From NCBI GenBank assembly GCA_016648135.1, contig JADDOH010023640.1, forward strand, positions 62,001-126,000: a stretch of 64,000 nucleotides of DNA, read 5' to 3'. This DNA is from Agrypnia vestita (lineage: Eukaryota > Arthropoda > Insecta > Trichoptera > Phryganeidae). The translations under genes were made by a program, and so were the position numbers. The notes beneath the pieces were generated by a model that saw nothing but the letters and a program-made list of their open reading frames with translations, had not been told where the DNA came from and searched no databases. Position 1 is the first letter of the stretch, and every line of letters starts with the position of its first letter. This document shows positions 42,701 through 54,619 of this stretch, in pieces.

Positions 42701-42709
42701 GGCAGTTAA

Positions 42710-43374
42710 TCATCCGTATTCTGAAAATAACAATATCTGGATCTTTAAGATCTTTATCCCAACACTTAATAGACGATAATAAAAATCAAAAATGTCCAGA
42801 GCGGATTTTGTAATTCAACGGCTCAAATACACTGTATTAAAAGATGATATAAGAAAGATTGTTTCTTACAAACGTATTAATTTCTTCATCTACAGCGTCC
42901 AGATGAAATATCATGGCTAAACTTGACCGCGTTACCGCGTATTCAAATATTCCCATCTTGACATTTGACAGATAACAATTTACATCTTTCTCCCTCCCTC
43001 TATATCTATCTCATGTAGAAACTTACAGAAACAAACACCGACGTAAGCTTATTATCGTCTATTAAGCGTTGGGATAAAGATCTTAAAGATCCAGACATAT
43101 CTGTCAAATGTCAGGATGGGAAGATTTGAATACGCAGTATCGCCGAACACGGTTATGACAAGTTTAGCCATGATATTTCATCTGGACGCTGTGGATGAAG
43201 AAATTAATACGTTTGTAAGAAACAATCTTTCTTATGTCATATTTTAATACAGTGTATTTGAGCCGTAGAATAGCAAAATCCGCTCTGGACATTTTTAATT
43301 ATTATTATCGTTTATTAAGTGTTGGGATAGAGATCTTAAAGATCCAGACATTGTTATTTTCAGAATCGGGCCGA
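42710..43374. mobile_element. long-TIR foldback element (family E), 665 bp
   Basis: Terminal inverted repeats of about 210 bp: TCATCCGTATTCTGAAAATA... on the left, ...TTATTTTCAGAATCGGGCCGA on the right. They share GATCTTTAAGATCTTTATCC, GTCCAGAGCGGATTTTG and CGTATTAATTTCTTCATC and their complements. An inner, direct-oriented third copy of the end (GTTGGGATAAAGATCTTAAA) lies near 43069. No ORF; non-autonomous. A second copy at 62455 is interrupted by a LINE. Confidence 0.8.
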
Positions 43375-43399
43375 TTATTACCTACCCGACACGACATGA

Positions 43400-44840
43400 C
43401 TGTAAGTAAATGTAAATAAACAATCTACCTTCATATTCGAATCAAACAAAAAGTGTCTATTGGACACATGTGGGTTGATGAATTACTATTTTAGTTTATT
43501 AGCAATACATAGTAAATTATTTATGATAGAAATGTTTTCATTGCAAGTTTAGATTCGTAAAATATGGATGTATATTAGATAAAAGGTGGATTCATAAAAA
43601 TACATATTTTGGTTTTTATAAGGATAAGAACGCAAAAATGTGTCCGTGAGACACTTGTGGGTTGTTAAGGGTTAATACTAACTTATTGAAGTTATTTTCT
43701 TTTGACACATTGAGGGTAAAATCTTTATGCAACGGAAGTTGCGCACGCCCAGCCTGCGCATTGTAGCAGGAATGCGTGTAGCGGGGCATGTAGCGGTGCA
43801 TGTACGAATGTATGGAGCGAAAATTCGAGACCACGAAATGCACTTATTATATAATAATTTATAATAATAGTATTCCAGTAATATCTAAATATATTAATTT
43901 CGTTCGAATTCAAGACTAAAAAAACGAAATTACACATTAATTAATTTTGGCGAAAATTGTCCGATAACCGGGCAACTACGAAGAAATAAAAAAATAAAAC
44001 TTCCCATCAGAATTACCTAAATATGCAAATATTTCATTTAATTTTTTAATGTGAACATCGGATACTTCTCTCTATTACCGTGACTCATTAGAACTATAAT
44101 ATTCTTCAATCGAAAAGCAATACAGACGTATTTTCAGACTGCAAATCAAAATTCAAAAATAGCATGTTATTGCGATTAACAGTACGATCATTGATGCAAC
44201 AGATAATACAACTTCCTTGTATGATTATACCTTGTTTAATATAATAATGTAACATAATATGATATTATTTAAATGACATTATGTTAAACTATCATGTACA
44301 ATATGTATGGGTTTGTCATGCCTGTGCTAAAATCAAATAAAAATTAGTATTCGCTGATCGCATCTCTACTTTTTAAATTCAATTTTAACTTAATAATTTA
44401 AATTTTTTAAATTAATTTGAATATATTAAGACGAAGGAGAAGAATGGCTAAATTAGTATTTGTATAATATGTGAAGCTATTTTAGGAAGAATAATAAAAT
44501 AATTAAACAATACTTAAATATTAAGTTAGTAGTATTAGGTAGGTTAATATATGTGTTTGTGTGATGTACTCGTGTATAGTGCGCGGTGTGAACAGACGGG
44601 AATAATACACCGTCTGCAAAGTCGGCTCATGATTCGTGTTTGAATACACCGCGGTATTCACCTTGGTTTATTGTTATGTAGAATCTATACGATGAAGGTG
44701 GTTGTGTTCAATGACATCTGGTCCTGTTCATAAAGATCGAACACAAAGGTTCCATTGTTTCTCAAAACCTCCAATAAAAACAATGTTTCCATTTAATTAA
44801 AGCTGGGATGGATGGGATATCCATGGGAGTAATGTGGCCT
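43400..44840. other. unassigned sequence
   Basis: 1.4 kb without recognised genes. A GC-richer patch at 43735-43830 (TAGCGGGGCATGTAGCGGTG) is open in two minus frames without motif. Confidence 0.35.
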
Positions 44841-44849
44841 ATTTTTTTG

Positions 44850-45800
44850 CCGGGTCCTCGGGAATATGCGTGCAAAATTTGGGTCCTATTGGTCGAACGG
44901 TATAGATTTGCATGGAAAATATATCAGGGAAGGAGGGAGTAATGCCGCCTATATTACCCGCCGGGTTTTAAATAATGAGAATGAAAAATTTGGGTCCAAT
45001 TGGTCGAATGGTACAGATTTGCATGGTAAATACATCAGAGGGGGAAGGGAGGGTAAAGGAGGAGAGGGTTATGCCGCCTATATTACCCGCTGGGTCCTAA
45101 ATAATAAGTATTACAAATTTAGGTCCGAACGGTCAAACGGTCCAGATGTGTATGTACATTATATCAGGGGGAGGGGAGGAAAGGTCGAGGGAGGAAATAT
45201 CATCTATGTTATCCGCCGGGTCCCTAAGAAAACGTGTGCAAAATTTGAGTCAAATCGGTCAAACGGTGTAGATTTGTACAGAAACTATATCTGGGGAAGG
45301 ATGGGGTAAAGAGGGAGAGGGAAAACATCATCCATCATCAGGGCTGATGATGGACCCTGCATATAGGATCCGAAACGTCGGCCAGAAAGGTCATAATAAC
45401 ATGACATAATACCCTAGAAGACACAAACCAGAAGATTCTGAGTGGCCGTGAAAACCTAAAAACATTCTTAATTTTGTTCATCGGTCGAATGGTACAGATT
45501 TCCATTGAAAATATATCAGGGGGATGGGGAGGGGTAAAAGGGGAGGGGGAAATGTCGCCTATGTTACCCACCGGGTCCTAAAGAATAAGCACACAAAATT
45601 TGGTTCAGATCGGTCGAACGGTACGGATTTCCATTGAAAATATATCATGGTGATGGGGAGAGGTAAAGGGGAGGAGACAAATGTCGCCTTTGTTACCCGC
45701 CGGGTCCTGAATCATAAGTATGCAAAATTTAGTCGAATCGGACAAACGGTATAGATTTGTATAGAGAACAGACAGACAGGCATTGAGGTTTATAGATTTG
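44850..45800 (-). mobile_element. Helitron-like repeat array, minus strand
   Basis: Six diverged tandem units of about 110-130 bp start at CCGGGTC near 44851, 44961, 45090, 45216, 45571 and 45700, each with AAAATTTGGGTC, GGTCGAACGGTA and AAATATATCAGGGG. On minus the 5' end (AACCTCAATGCCTGTCTGTC, about 45790) matches the Helitron start at 52390. The array is interrupted by family B copy 4. The 3' CTAG end is not seen near 44850. Confidence 0.65.
45322..45470. repeat. family B repeat, copy 4, inserted in the Helitron array
   Basis: CTGATGA (45344-45350), stem II, GAAA (45372-45375), palindromic ACGT, C, GGCC. The core is intact, but the 5' stem I strand (AGGG) no longer pairs. The copy breaks a Helitron unit between GGGAGAGGG and TTCATCGGTCG, so it is younger than the array. 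Confidence 0.55.
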
Positions 45801-47205
45801 GATAAAGACATACAAAAAAGAGAATGATGCAGAGGCAGGAAAGTGCCCGGCAGACAGGACAAAGGCGATGTCAAGAGATGCATGGTGCGCATTTATTTAT
45901 TTTTTATTTAGTTATTTCAACAGTTACAAAACCCGCAATTGTCAATATCCGTAACCAGTTATAGTTAAATAGGTTACAAAACCTATTACAGTAATTTGAT
46001 GTTGCACAAAATACCTTATAATAAAAGGAGAAAAATAATAATATTGCGACGCTAAAGAAAGAAATAAGAAATTTAAAAATTTATTTCGGGATATAAGCAA
46101 GTCGCGATACAACTCTAACGATTTTAAAGCTATAATTAAAATTCGTCCCGATTTCGTCTCGATTTCGCCATTACTAATATATTTTTATCGCCATGACGTC
46201 AGCGCAAGTTTGTGCCAATTCTTATGAGCAGTGCTCGGTCAGCATTTCGCCACATGTTGGCTGTGATGAATGTACCCCATGTTGAGTAACCAGTGAACAA
46301 TCAGCGAACAATCGCGCATTTTATTGTTCGCGGTCTTGTTCAACGATTGTGTTAAATTAGGCGCATCGGGTTCCTTTTTGCCGTTCCGGGTATTGTGCGT
46401 TTCCGAAAATATTGTGCGTGATCACATTGCAAACAGTTCGATGAAGATGATCAGATGTTTAATGTGGTTAACCATCGAGATGAAAATTGCAATTTCATTT
46501 TTTTTTATTAAATTAGAAAAAAATACTTTTTTGGATTCTCAGGAAAATATGTAACAAAAAAGCGGCCAAGCAAATGGTGACTACATATTTTATTAAGAAC
46601 CCATGAATGTCAAACTACCATTTTGACACTTTTGACAAATTTTTAATGTTAATGTATTCAATATTCATAATATTAAATATATTTATCAATATATTTAATA
46701 TTCATAATATTAAATATATCTTTACACGTCCTAGTAGGTAAAAAAAACTGCTTTGTGTTTCCTGTTCACCTACGTGGTACCTATTAAAAAAAAAAGATAT
46801 TGTCACGAGTTTCTGAAATCAACAGGAAATGCACTCGGTCACCAAAAAACAAAACAGGCAAGCTAAAGTCCAGATATTACATTTCTTTATAATTTATTAA
46901 ACGATAGTATGGATTATCCTGATTTATTATGATGTATTGATATTAATGTATCAATCCGTCATTTCAGACATACCACTTTTTCTGACGCAAAACATATAAA
47001 ACTTAAGCCGCAAAAATTCAGTTATCAGTAGAATCATCAACCTATTCTTGCAACATGAGAATGACATTAAATTAAAAATATTAAGCTTAAAATCAATGCA
47101 CATACGCACACACATACACATCATCGTTACGATATTTAACATTTATTTTTATAGATATGTATGAAGCGGATATTTTTAACGTTTTTTTATATTTATTTGT
47201 TTTAA
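45801..47205. other. unassigned sequence
   Basis: 45890-46000 has an AATA-rich stretch and a repeated GGTTACAAAACC / CAGTTACAAAACCC that may be a LINE tail. 46180-46460 is GC-richer and begins TGACGTCAGCGCAAG. A direct repeat of TATTTAATATTCATAATATT lies near 46660-46710. No gene recognised. Confidence 0.35.
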
Positions 47206-47210
47206 TATAC

Positions 47211-47606
47211 AGGGTGTATCACATCTAGCAGCAGAAACTTGGCCGGTAGATTCCTGTCTATGTTACGCTAATAAAATATTCAAGCAACCGTGACCTAATA
47301 TCAATTGTTATCTCGATATGCAATATCAAAGTTTGCATTTTTTTTCAATATTTCTGACTTGTTTTTGCAAAAAGTTGAACTATCATTACAGTAACTTATA
47401 TAGATTACGAAAAATTCAATGAATTGAATATAAATAAAATGATAAAAACCTTATAAAAAAATACTTTTTTAATTTTTGTAAGGTTTTTATCATTATATTT
47501 GACTTGTATTAAATCAGGTCATGGTTGCTTGAACATTTTAGAGTCATAACGCAGGCAGGAATCTACCGGCCAAGTTTCTGCTGCTACCTCTGGTACACCC
47601 TGTATA
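47211..47606. mobile_element. family C MITE, complete copy
   Basis: Ends ATACAGGGTGTATCACATCT and TCTGGTACACCCTGTATAT: inverted AGGGTGTA/TACACCCT with TA outside each end. Next comes AGCAGCAGAAACTTGGCCGG and its complement (CCGGCCAAGTTTCTGCTGCT). The centre is ACCTTATAAAAAAATAC...TTGTAAGGT. About 395 bp. The TA border suits a Tc1/mariner-type origin; the ACAGGGTGT ends are widespread in insect MITEs. Confidence 0.75.
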
Positions 47607-47609
47607 TTC

Positions 47610-48930
47610 ATACATTGTGGGTTTCAATTTTAATCAATAAAACAACAAATAATAGAGTAGTAACCATCTTCAAGAGAGTGAACAAGATCAAAGAAAAATA
47701 TGAAATGGTGATAGACCCTTCGATGATTTGATCGGTTGATTAAAACGGATGAGTGGGTATGGGTGAGATATTTTTAATGACGTCAGACGCTTGGGAAGGA
47801 TGTACTGAATGCGTGATTCAAAATCACGAACTCGCTACATTCTTATGAGCGCGTGCTCAGGTGAGAATCTCAGTGACTTATTTCGAAAGTCGCGCAAATA
47901 ACAGCGCATAGTGGGCTGTCATTCGTTGTCTATTTTATTTGGTACGAGTAGTGGAATGATTAATTGAAAGAATTCTCAGAGATTCTGCTGTTTGACTCAG
48001 AGATTGTAATTTAAATCTCTCCAGCAGCAGTTTACACGGAGACGGAATAAACGTTTGTAATTTAATGTCTTTCGTTTGTTCAACTTTTCAGAAAAAATAA
48101 TTTTATTCAATTTCTAATTATTGCGTTTAATTTTCGCAGTTGATTTGTTTCATTTTTGTTAAATTTGATTTGTTAAATCGTACTGCAAAATGGCAGAACA
48201 CAATGTAATCCTCGCAAATAGTATATTTTCTTGTATCAAAATGTAAATTAATTTGTTTTAATTTCAATACTTTACGCTCGCATCTTGGTTATTTTATTTT
48301 TGCCGACGTTTGCAATGTTTAATGTAAAATAAAAAAAAACTGTTTTGCAACAATGTTAATGTAATGTTTAATTTAGCATTTAATTTTTACGTGTGAAATA
48401 TTTATTTTTCAAATCACGAAAATTGGCAATTGTGTCATTTCATATAATGTCTGTATTATGATAATTTGTATAAAATAATGTAATAAATTTAAAAGTTTGT
48501 TGATGAATCGTACCAACAGATATCAAAACAAATAATGTTAGAGCCTTTGAGAAACACAATCGTTTTACCATTCGCTTGTGTATACTCGTATATACTGTTT
48601 TAATAACCAAAAGCACTTCCAGAGATGAAGACATTAATTTTCCTCTTCAGTAATGAGACGCGATGTCTTTTCTGTCTAAACGCGATATCCAGTATCTATG
48701 TGTATTTAAAGTGAAATATGATCATTTACCGAAAATTTATTACGTCACTTTCAGGAATTTTACATATACAGTATTATGAAATAAAACAATATATTGACCA
48801 TCGTGATACGACATAACGTCCATGGAAATAATATACAACCACAAAAGGGCCACTAGAAAATGTCCGAGCGACAAATGGCCCACGCAGCGTTGGATCCAAA
48901 GACATAATGACAATAAACGAATTAAGCAAC
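47610..48930. other. unassigned sequence
   Basis: 47775-48060 is GC-richer, starting TGACGTCAGACGCTTGGG with ATTCTTATGAGCGCGTGCTC, which echoes ATTCTTATGAGCAGTGCTC at 46218. It has AATAAA at about 48046, so an LTR remnant is possible but ends could not be placed. The remainder shows nothing. Confidence 0.35.
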
Positions 48931-48935
48931 CATCA

Positions 48936-49197
48936 CACACCTTTGCAAATCATTTTTGCTTCGGCTTCATTCGTAGACCTTCGCATGCGTGGTCTATGGT
49001 TATTGAGGCTTTTAACAGGGCTATCCTCCAATATTTGTAGTATTTGGTGCGTGCGTGCGTACGAGGTCTTTCGCGGACGCCCTCTATTCCTGCTGCCTTC
49101 AACGCTAGCCTTCTTAACCATCCTTTTTTCCCCTCCATGCGTTTTACATGACCAATCCACCTCAGCGATCCTTTCTTTATTCCATCTACCACATTTT
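48936..49197 (-). pseudogene. RTE-like LINE, RT C-terminal tail (subfamily 1)
   Basis: Minus strand: VDGIKKGSLRWIGHVKRM, EGKKGWLRRLALKAA (frameshift), GSRNRGRPRKT, HQILQILEDSPVKSLNNHRP, RMRRSTNEAEAKMI. The two reading frames overlap because of a one-base shift near 49110. Confidence 0.7.
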
Positions 49198-49225
49198 TAT
49201 GAAAGAGCTTTAATTAAATAGCTCC

Positions 49226-49405
49226 AGTGGCTTGTTGGTGTAGTGGTCATGTTGTCGCTCGTCTAGTGATATGGTGATCGGTGGTTCGAGCACCATTCCA
49301 TGGCACCACCAAGATAGTCCTATTTTCATAGCACATGCTTTTAGCTTAGTTTAAGAATAGTAAGAATATTGTGATGAGTATTCCGTGTTGGCATCTCAAA
49401 AAAAA
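49226..49405 (+). mobile_element. tRNA-derived SINE, family 1
   Basis: Head GGCTTGTTGGTGTAGTGGTC, B box GGTGGTTCGAGCACC, body TTCATAGCACATGCTTTTAG, A-rich end CTCAAAAAAAATGAATGAAT. Best-preserved B box of the family. Confidence 0.75.
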
Positions 49406-49712
49406 TGAATGAATGACGAAATTATTGAATATATCTTCTCTTTCACAAATTCTTCAAAAAGTACCCGATCAAATCAATAGATGAAAAGATTGTGTATAAC
49501 TTTTCGCAAATTATAACAAAAAATACATAATGCCTGAGGTTAGGTTAGGATAACACAATAGTGCAGTATGTGCTTTCAGCATTTGTGTAAGATCCTGGCC
49601 CCTTTCTTTGTTAAGGCAAAGAAATACTGCTTAAAAAATAAATTTTAATTATTAGGGCAGAATTCGCCAAAGGCCATATTCAATATTTTCATCCATTGAT
49701 TTGATCTGCTCT

Positions 49713-50032
49713 TTTACTCCCTTTCTTTTAATTCGTAGCGTTTGCTTGTCTGCTTGTCGACTTGTCTGCTTGTCTGCTGAAGAAACTTTGGATCGATTTT
49801 TAACCCTTTTCCCGTGATCCAATCGAGCTGAAACTTTGAAGGCAGACTCGTGGCGACGATAAAAATTATCTAACATTTAAAAAAAATTAATTATTATAGT
49901 ATAATTTTGGATTTTTCGACATTTTAACGATATATTGTTTAATTTTCGAGCCCGACGCGTGGAGTAGGCACGAAACCAGTTTCAATGAGAAAGGGAGTAC
50001 AATAAAAACTTGGTTTTTATGGATTAGTTTTT
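49713..50032 (+). repeat. family A dispersed repeat, copy 7
   Basis: TTTACTCCCTTTCTTTTAAT to GAGAAAGGGAGT, then the AAAACTTGGTTTTTATGGAT tail. Includes a small internal duplication of CTTGTCTGCTTGTC. Confidence 0.75.
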
Positions 50033-50034
50033 TT

Positions 50035-51065
50035 AAAGAATTTGCCAGAGTTAAATTTTTTCTTCACCCGTATTAATTTATTTAAAGCTTTTTCATTAAA
50101 AAAAAAGATTTGGAAATTTTTGGATCGATGTATTGTGTATGTGATTTTTGGATGCAGAGTATCATATATTTAAAACAATAAACTCATAGAGTAGATGCCA
50201 GTGACTGCCGGACTTGCGTTACAGTATCAAACCTGAATATTTTCTCTACATGTAGTTTGGGGGACTTTGTCAAATAACAGGTCGACGTGCCCAATGTAAA
50301 GTACTCTATTGCATATTTTAAAGCTTTGTTAAGTAATGTGTAATTTAGAATTTCAAATAAAAATGTTTATTAGTATAAAAAAAAATGATATTACTCCTAC
50401 AAAGTAATAGAACGCAAGGCACGTCGAGGTAATACAGATACCAAAAAATGTGGATGTAAAAAGTTAAAATACCAAAGCGGATTTTCACTGATCGGCCACT
50501 TCTCTAGGGTCGTTTTTTCTGCCAGACATTTTGAATTTCTTTAAATAACCATGTCATTTACGTTATTTTAACAAAGCTTAATTTTATATATGTTATTAGG
50601 GCCACTATTTTATAATATTAGCTGATCCGATATCCGATGAACTTTTCATCGTACCAGATATAAAAAAGATCAGCCATCAGCCGTGAGCTTAATAGAATTA
50701 GGTACCTGTGCAAGCAAGTGGGAGTTAAAGATTTAGTTGACATCGGACTTACGTTACAGGATCCGACCTGAAATATTTTCTATAGACCTACACTACAGTA
50801 GGTAAGAAAGTTTGGATATTACAACATTTGACGTAATATTCAAACGGTAGTTGGATGGCGTTACGGTAATGCCATCTCACTACCGCAACTTGGATCTTCC
50901 AACACTCCTTCAGTCAATTTTGTATCATTGCTAAAATCCCCCAATAAATAATTTAATTCAATGTAAATTAACAGTATTCAGATGTTTAATTATTACAATT
51001 GTGCTAATGAAAGATTAATCTCCCTATTCTCAGGATAACATGATTTATAATGGTAACATACCAAA
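50035..51065. other. unassigned sequence
   Basis: Contains one imperfect hairpin (GGTAGTTGGATGGCG... / ...GCCATCTCACTACC, about 50850-50890). No gene recognised. Confidence 0.35.
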
Positions 51066-51070
51066 TAGAT

Positions 51071-51172
51071 AGGACATACTTATCTATGTGCGTGTAAAGT
51101 AGACAGGACATACTTATCTATATACGCGTAAAATAGGTAGGACATACTTATCAACGTGTACACGTAAAGATA
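51071..51172 (+). repeat. 34-bp tandem repeat, 3 copies
   Basis: AGGACATACTTATCTATGTG begins at 51071, 51105 and 51139, each followed by a variable CGTGTAAA. Spacing exactly 34 bp. Confidence 0.85.
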
Positions 51173-51395
51173 TCTGTGTTCGTGTAATACTGTGTATCTA
51201 TGAAATTGCAATATGAAAAATCTATCACAAATGCAGAAATATTGTCTTGAATTTAATATTTGGATACTTCGGATGAAGAAATTAATTCATTTTTTGTAAA
51301 ACAAACTTCTACCAACTTTTAAAAGAATATTACTACATATTTATTTTATTTTACGAATTATTAATTATTTCATATCATCACGTCCATAACAGGGG

Positions 51396-51452
51396 TTGTT
51401 TGTTTGTTTGTTTTGATTTGATTGTTTTTTGTTTGTTTGTTTGTTTGTTGTG
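51396..51452 (+). repeat. (TTTG)n microsatellite
   Basis: Two runs of GTTTGTTTGTTTG separated by TTTTGATTTGATTG. Confidence 0.85.
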
Positions 51453-51454
51453 AT

Positions 51455-52380
51455 ATGATAATGTAAACCAATGATAATAGACCATGTAAACATATTTTTC
51501 AATAAATAAAATTTCGGAGATATGAGATTGCATAGGATACAACATTACAGGAGTATTGGGTTTATTTTATTTGGACCAACAAGCTAAACGTTTTTCTTGG
51601 TGAATTAAAAGTGGAAATGAGTAGTGTAAGATTTGAATCAAAATTAAAAACCCACTTGAGAAAACCATCAGCAGCAAGACTATAAAATTCCACATAAGTG
51701 TTTGTGAGTGTGTGTAATAATAGTAATCCTGTATAGGGTGATTCAATGTGTGGATTGTTATTTCTGTATGTGACACTGTTCTGCAATATGTAATACAATA
51801 TCATAATGACACTGCCCCCCAATTTAAACACCGAAAATGGTTTCTTCTCTAAATTGGGTGCTTGTTAATATCCATAAGATTGTAATTTGTAATATGATCT
51901 TAAAAATGGATGGAATGAATCATCTTTTCCTTAATAATAATAATGTCTAATTATAAATAATTAGTGGCTCATATTTTTACAAATATCCTTAGTGATGATA
52001 ACTTCATTAATAATTCATTGTCAACTTTTTCTGGCATTAGTTATCATGTTCAGAAGGCTGCTATTAACCAGGTTTTAACAATCACTTCTTGGTATCACAA
52101 TATTGCATATTATGTAGATCATTCTTTAAACCAGTAAAGAGAGATTGGAAATGCTTATGCGAAGTCCTTGATAAATTTTAGATGGTAATTTTTATTTCTC
52201 ATATTCTCATCTGTTTTATTCATATCGCCTGTCTCAAAACATGTTATTCTAATGAGTCAGGCACAGTCTAATCTAAATTTTATGGTTAAAGCTGTAGAAA
52301 TATAAAATAAATTAGCATTTAAAATCTGTCCTGAGACAGGCATGAAAGATCTACATTCTGTGAAAAAATATGATAATTTA
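51455..52380. other. unassigned sequence
   Basis: A plus frame is open from about 51963 to 52127 (AHIFTNILSDDNFINNSLST...), without a motif known to me. The rest is AT-rich. Confidence 0.3.
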
Positions 52381-52389
52381 TATCTTTAC

Positions 52390-53014
52390 CTATAAAACTC
52401 AATGTCTGTCTGTCTGGTCTCTATAGAAATACACACCATTTGTCCAATTCGATTCAAATTTTGCATACTTATGCTTTGGGACATATCCCCCCCATTCTCA
52501 TACCCCTTTCCCTCCCCCTGACATATTTTCGATGCAAAACTGTACCGTTTGACACAACGGACTAAAAATTTAGAAACTTATTCTTTAGGACTCAGTGGGT
52601 ACTCAGGTAGGCGATATTTCCCACCTATTCTCATACCCCTTCCCCACCCACTAACATATTTTCGAAGCAAATCTATACCATTCGATCGATCGGACTCAAA
52701 ATTTGGAAACTTATACTTAAGGAATCGGCAGGTAACATATGCGGCATTTCTCCCCTGTTCTTTTAACCCTTCCCCTCCGCTGATATATTTTCGATGCAAA
52801 TCTGTACCGTTTGACTGATCGGACTCAAAATTTGGAAACTTATTCTTTAGGACTCGGCGGGTTATATTTCCTCCCTCCCCTTTTACCTTTTCTCCCCCCC
52901 CCTGATATATTTTCTATGCAAATCCATACCGTTCGAATCAAACCTTTGCTTCCCCCCACAAATTTATTTTCAACTTAATCCTTAACCCGTGCAACGCCGA
53001 GTACGAACAGCTAG
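52390..53014 (+). mobile_element. Helitron with internal tandem units
   Basis: Start TCTTTACCTATAAAACTCAA with GTCTGTCTGTCTGG near the 5' end. End: hairpin in AACCCGTGCAACGCCGAGT, ACGAACAG, CTAG (53011-53014), T. Internally four or five diverged units (AAAATTTGGAAACTTATTCT, CTGATATATTTTCGATGCAA, CTGTACCGTTTGA) that are the complement of the array at 44850. Non-autonomous. Confidence 0.75.
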
Positions 53015-53424
53015 TGTGTATATACATTTACCTAATTGCAATATTAAAAAACAACAGGAAATAAGGGCTATATTTCCTCCCTCCCCTTTTACCTTTTCTC
53101 CTCCCCCTGATATATTTTCTATGCAAATCTATACCGTTCGAATCAAACCTTTGCTTCCCCCCACAAATTTATTTTCAACTTAATCCTTAACCAGTGCAAC
53201 GCCGGGTACAAACAGCTAGTGTGTATATACATTTACCTAATTGCAATATTAAAAAACAACAGGAAATAAGGGCTATATTTCCTCCCTCCCCTTTTACCTT
53301 TTCTCCTCCCCCTGATATATTTTCTATGCAAATCTATACCGTTCGAATTAAACCTTTGCTTCCCCCCACAAATTTATTTTCAACTTAATCCTTAACCCGT
53401 GCAACGCCGGGTACGAACAGCTAG
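53015..53424 (+). repeat. 205-bp tandem duplication of a Helitron 3' end
   Basis: Two almost identical 205-bp units, 53015-53219 and 53220-53424. Each has about 50 bp of non-Helitron flank (TGTATATACATTTACCTAAT...) followed by about 155 bp of the Helitron 3' part ending in CTAG. A third copy of the flank follows at 53425. Thus one Helitron terminus plus flank has been tandemly copied. Confidence 0.85.
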
Positions 53425-53469
53425 TATGTATATACATTTACCTAATTGCAATATTAAAAAACAACAGGA

Positions 53470-54600
53470 AGTAAAGGCATCACAGTACTGGCGAATCTCT
53501 TAACTATAAAAAGCTACTCAAGGTCTTGTTAGAAATGTAAAGATTCTGAATAACCTATATTATGCAGATGATCAGGTGCTTTTTGCAAGTAACATTGAGA
53601 ATTTACAATTTCTGCTGAATCAAGTGTAGTGTTACCCCTTTTTTATTAGGTTAATATAAACAGCGACCATGGCGGGGCCATCGCCTTCTATGTAAACAAA
53701 TGGGAAAGTCATATTAAATTGTGCCGTGCACCAGTCTTAATCTGTTCCAGATGCCGCGCCGTTGTTGTTAAGCAAACTTTATTTGTTCGCGTCTCGCATC
53801 CGCGGTACATTTCTCTTTGTCCAATCTTTTCGTCATTTTTATGCGTGTTCGATATTTTTACCATTTTTATAATTAATAATTTACTAATTTATACACTGTA
53901 ATCTGTACATCTCATTCGCTCCCTGAGCCTATCTCCGGTTGAGGAATAAACATTAACAATCAATCGCTCTTTCATTCGAACAATCTACGGACCTTTCCTA
54001 AACAAGTGATCAATATATGTGAGAATTTTGGCGTAGAATTAATACTACTAAAGCAAACATACCGCAACTAACAATGATAGTCTTTATATTGCTGGAACGA
54101 AATTAGAGAAGGTATAAAATATTATGTATATATGTACTTAGGTTGCAATGTAAATGAAAGATCCTTGTGTTGAACTTAATGCCGCATTGAGCAAGCTCGT
54201 GCAATCTCTCTCTGCATGAAACAGATTTTCTGCAGTTATAATCTCAACCTTGGATTTCGAATAGGAATGGTCAGATGTTATGTGTTATATTATTTTATGA
54301 AATAGAAGCATGGATGCTTACTGAAGAATCAATAAGAGGACTTGAAGCATTCGAGATGTGAACCTACAGAAGAATCCTCAAAATAAGCCGGATAGACCGA
54401 GTTACATATCATGGGCTTAGTGAATAAATAATAATAATAATTAGAATAATAAAAATCCGAAAACTTCAATATCAGAGAAGCACGAGCTATTCCGGACCTG
54501 AAAGTGATGATAGCCAATATCCGGATAGGGTTCAAGAAGAAGAAGAAGAATATAAAATGGATATAAAGTCCGGGCCCTTCAAAACCTGATGAGCATGACA
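53470..54600 (+). pseudogene. RTE-like RT with catalytic YADD, split by an insertion
   Basis: In frame: GLVRNVKILNNLYYADDQVL, FASNIENLQFLLNQV (YADD at 53561-53572, the RT palm motif C), interrupted at 53621-54008, then INICENFGVELILLKQTY, stop, and in shifting frames LEKV, LGFRIGMVRCYV, EAWMLTEE, RGLEAFEM, RILKISRIDRVTYHG-like residues. This is the palm-to-thumb order of subfamily 4. 3' tail GAAGAAGAAGAAGAA at 54537-54551. Many frameshifts; dead. Confidence 0.75.
53627..54002. mobile_element. 376-bp insertion, LTR-like
   Basis: It lies between direct repeats CAAGTG (53621-53626 and 54003-54008) that, when merged, restore the RT frame (LLNQV-INICENFG). Starts TAGTGTTACCCC; has AATAAA at 53945-53950 and ends CCTTTCCTAAA. 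GC-rich middle, no ORF. The signal and the 5-6 bp duplication suggest a solo LTR, but the ends are not a clean TG...CA. Confidence 0.6.
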
Positions 54601-54619
54601 TTGGATTTTCCCACAGAGT

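Noticed and set aside
44866..45309. 147-codon ORF with internal amino-acid repeats
   Set aside because: Arises from the tandem Helitron units being near multiples of three; no protein evidence.
47775..48060. A fourth solo LTR
   Set aside because: GC-richer with AATAAA and partial similarity to 46190-46240, but no matching termini or target duplication could be placed.
52989..53388. Two identical 64-codon ORFs
   Set aside because: By-product of the 205-bp tandem duplication of a Helitron end.
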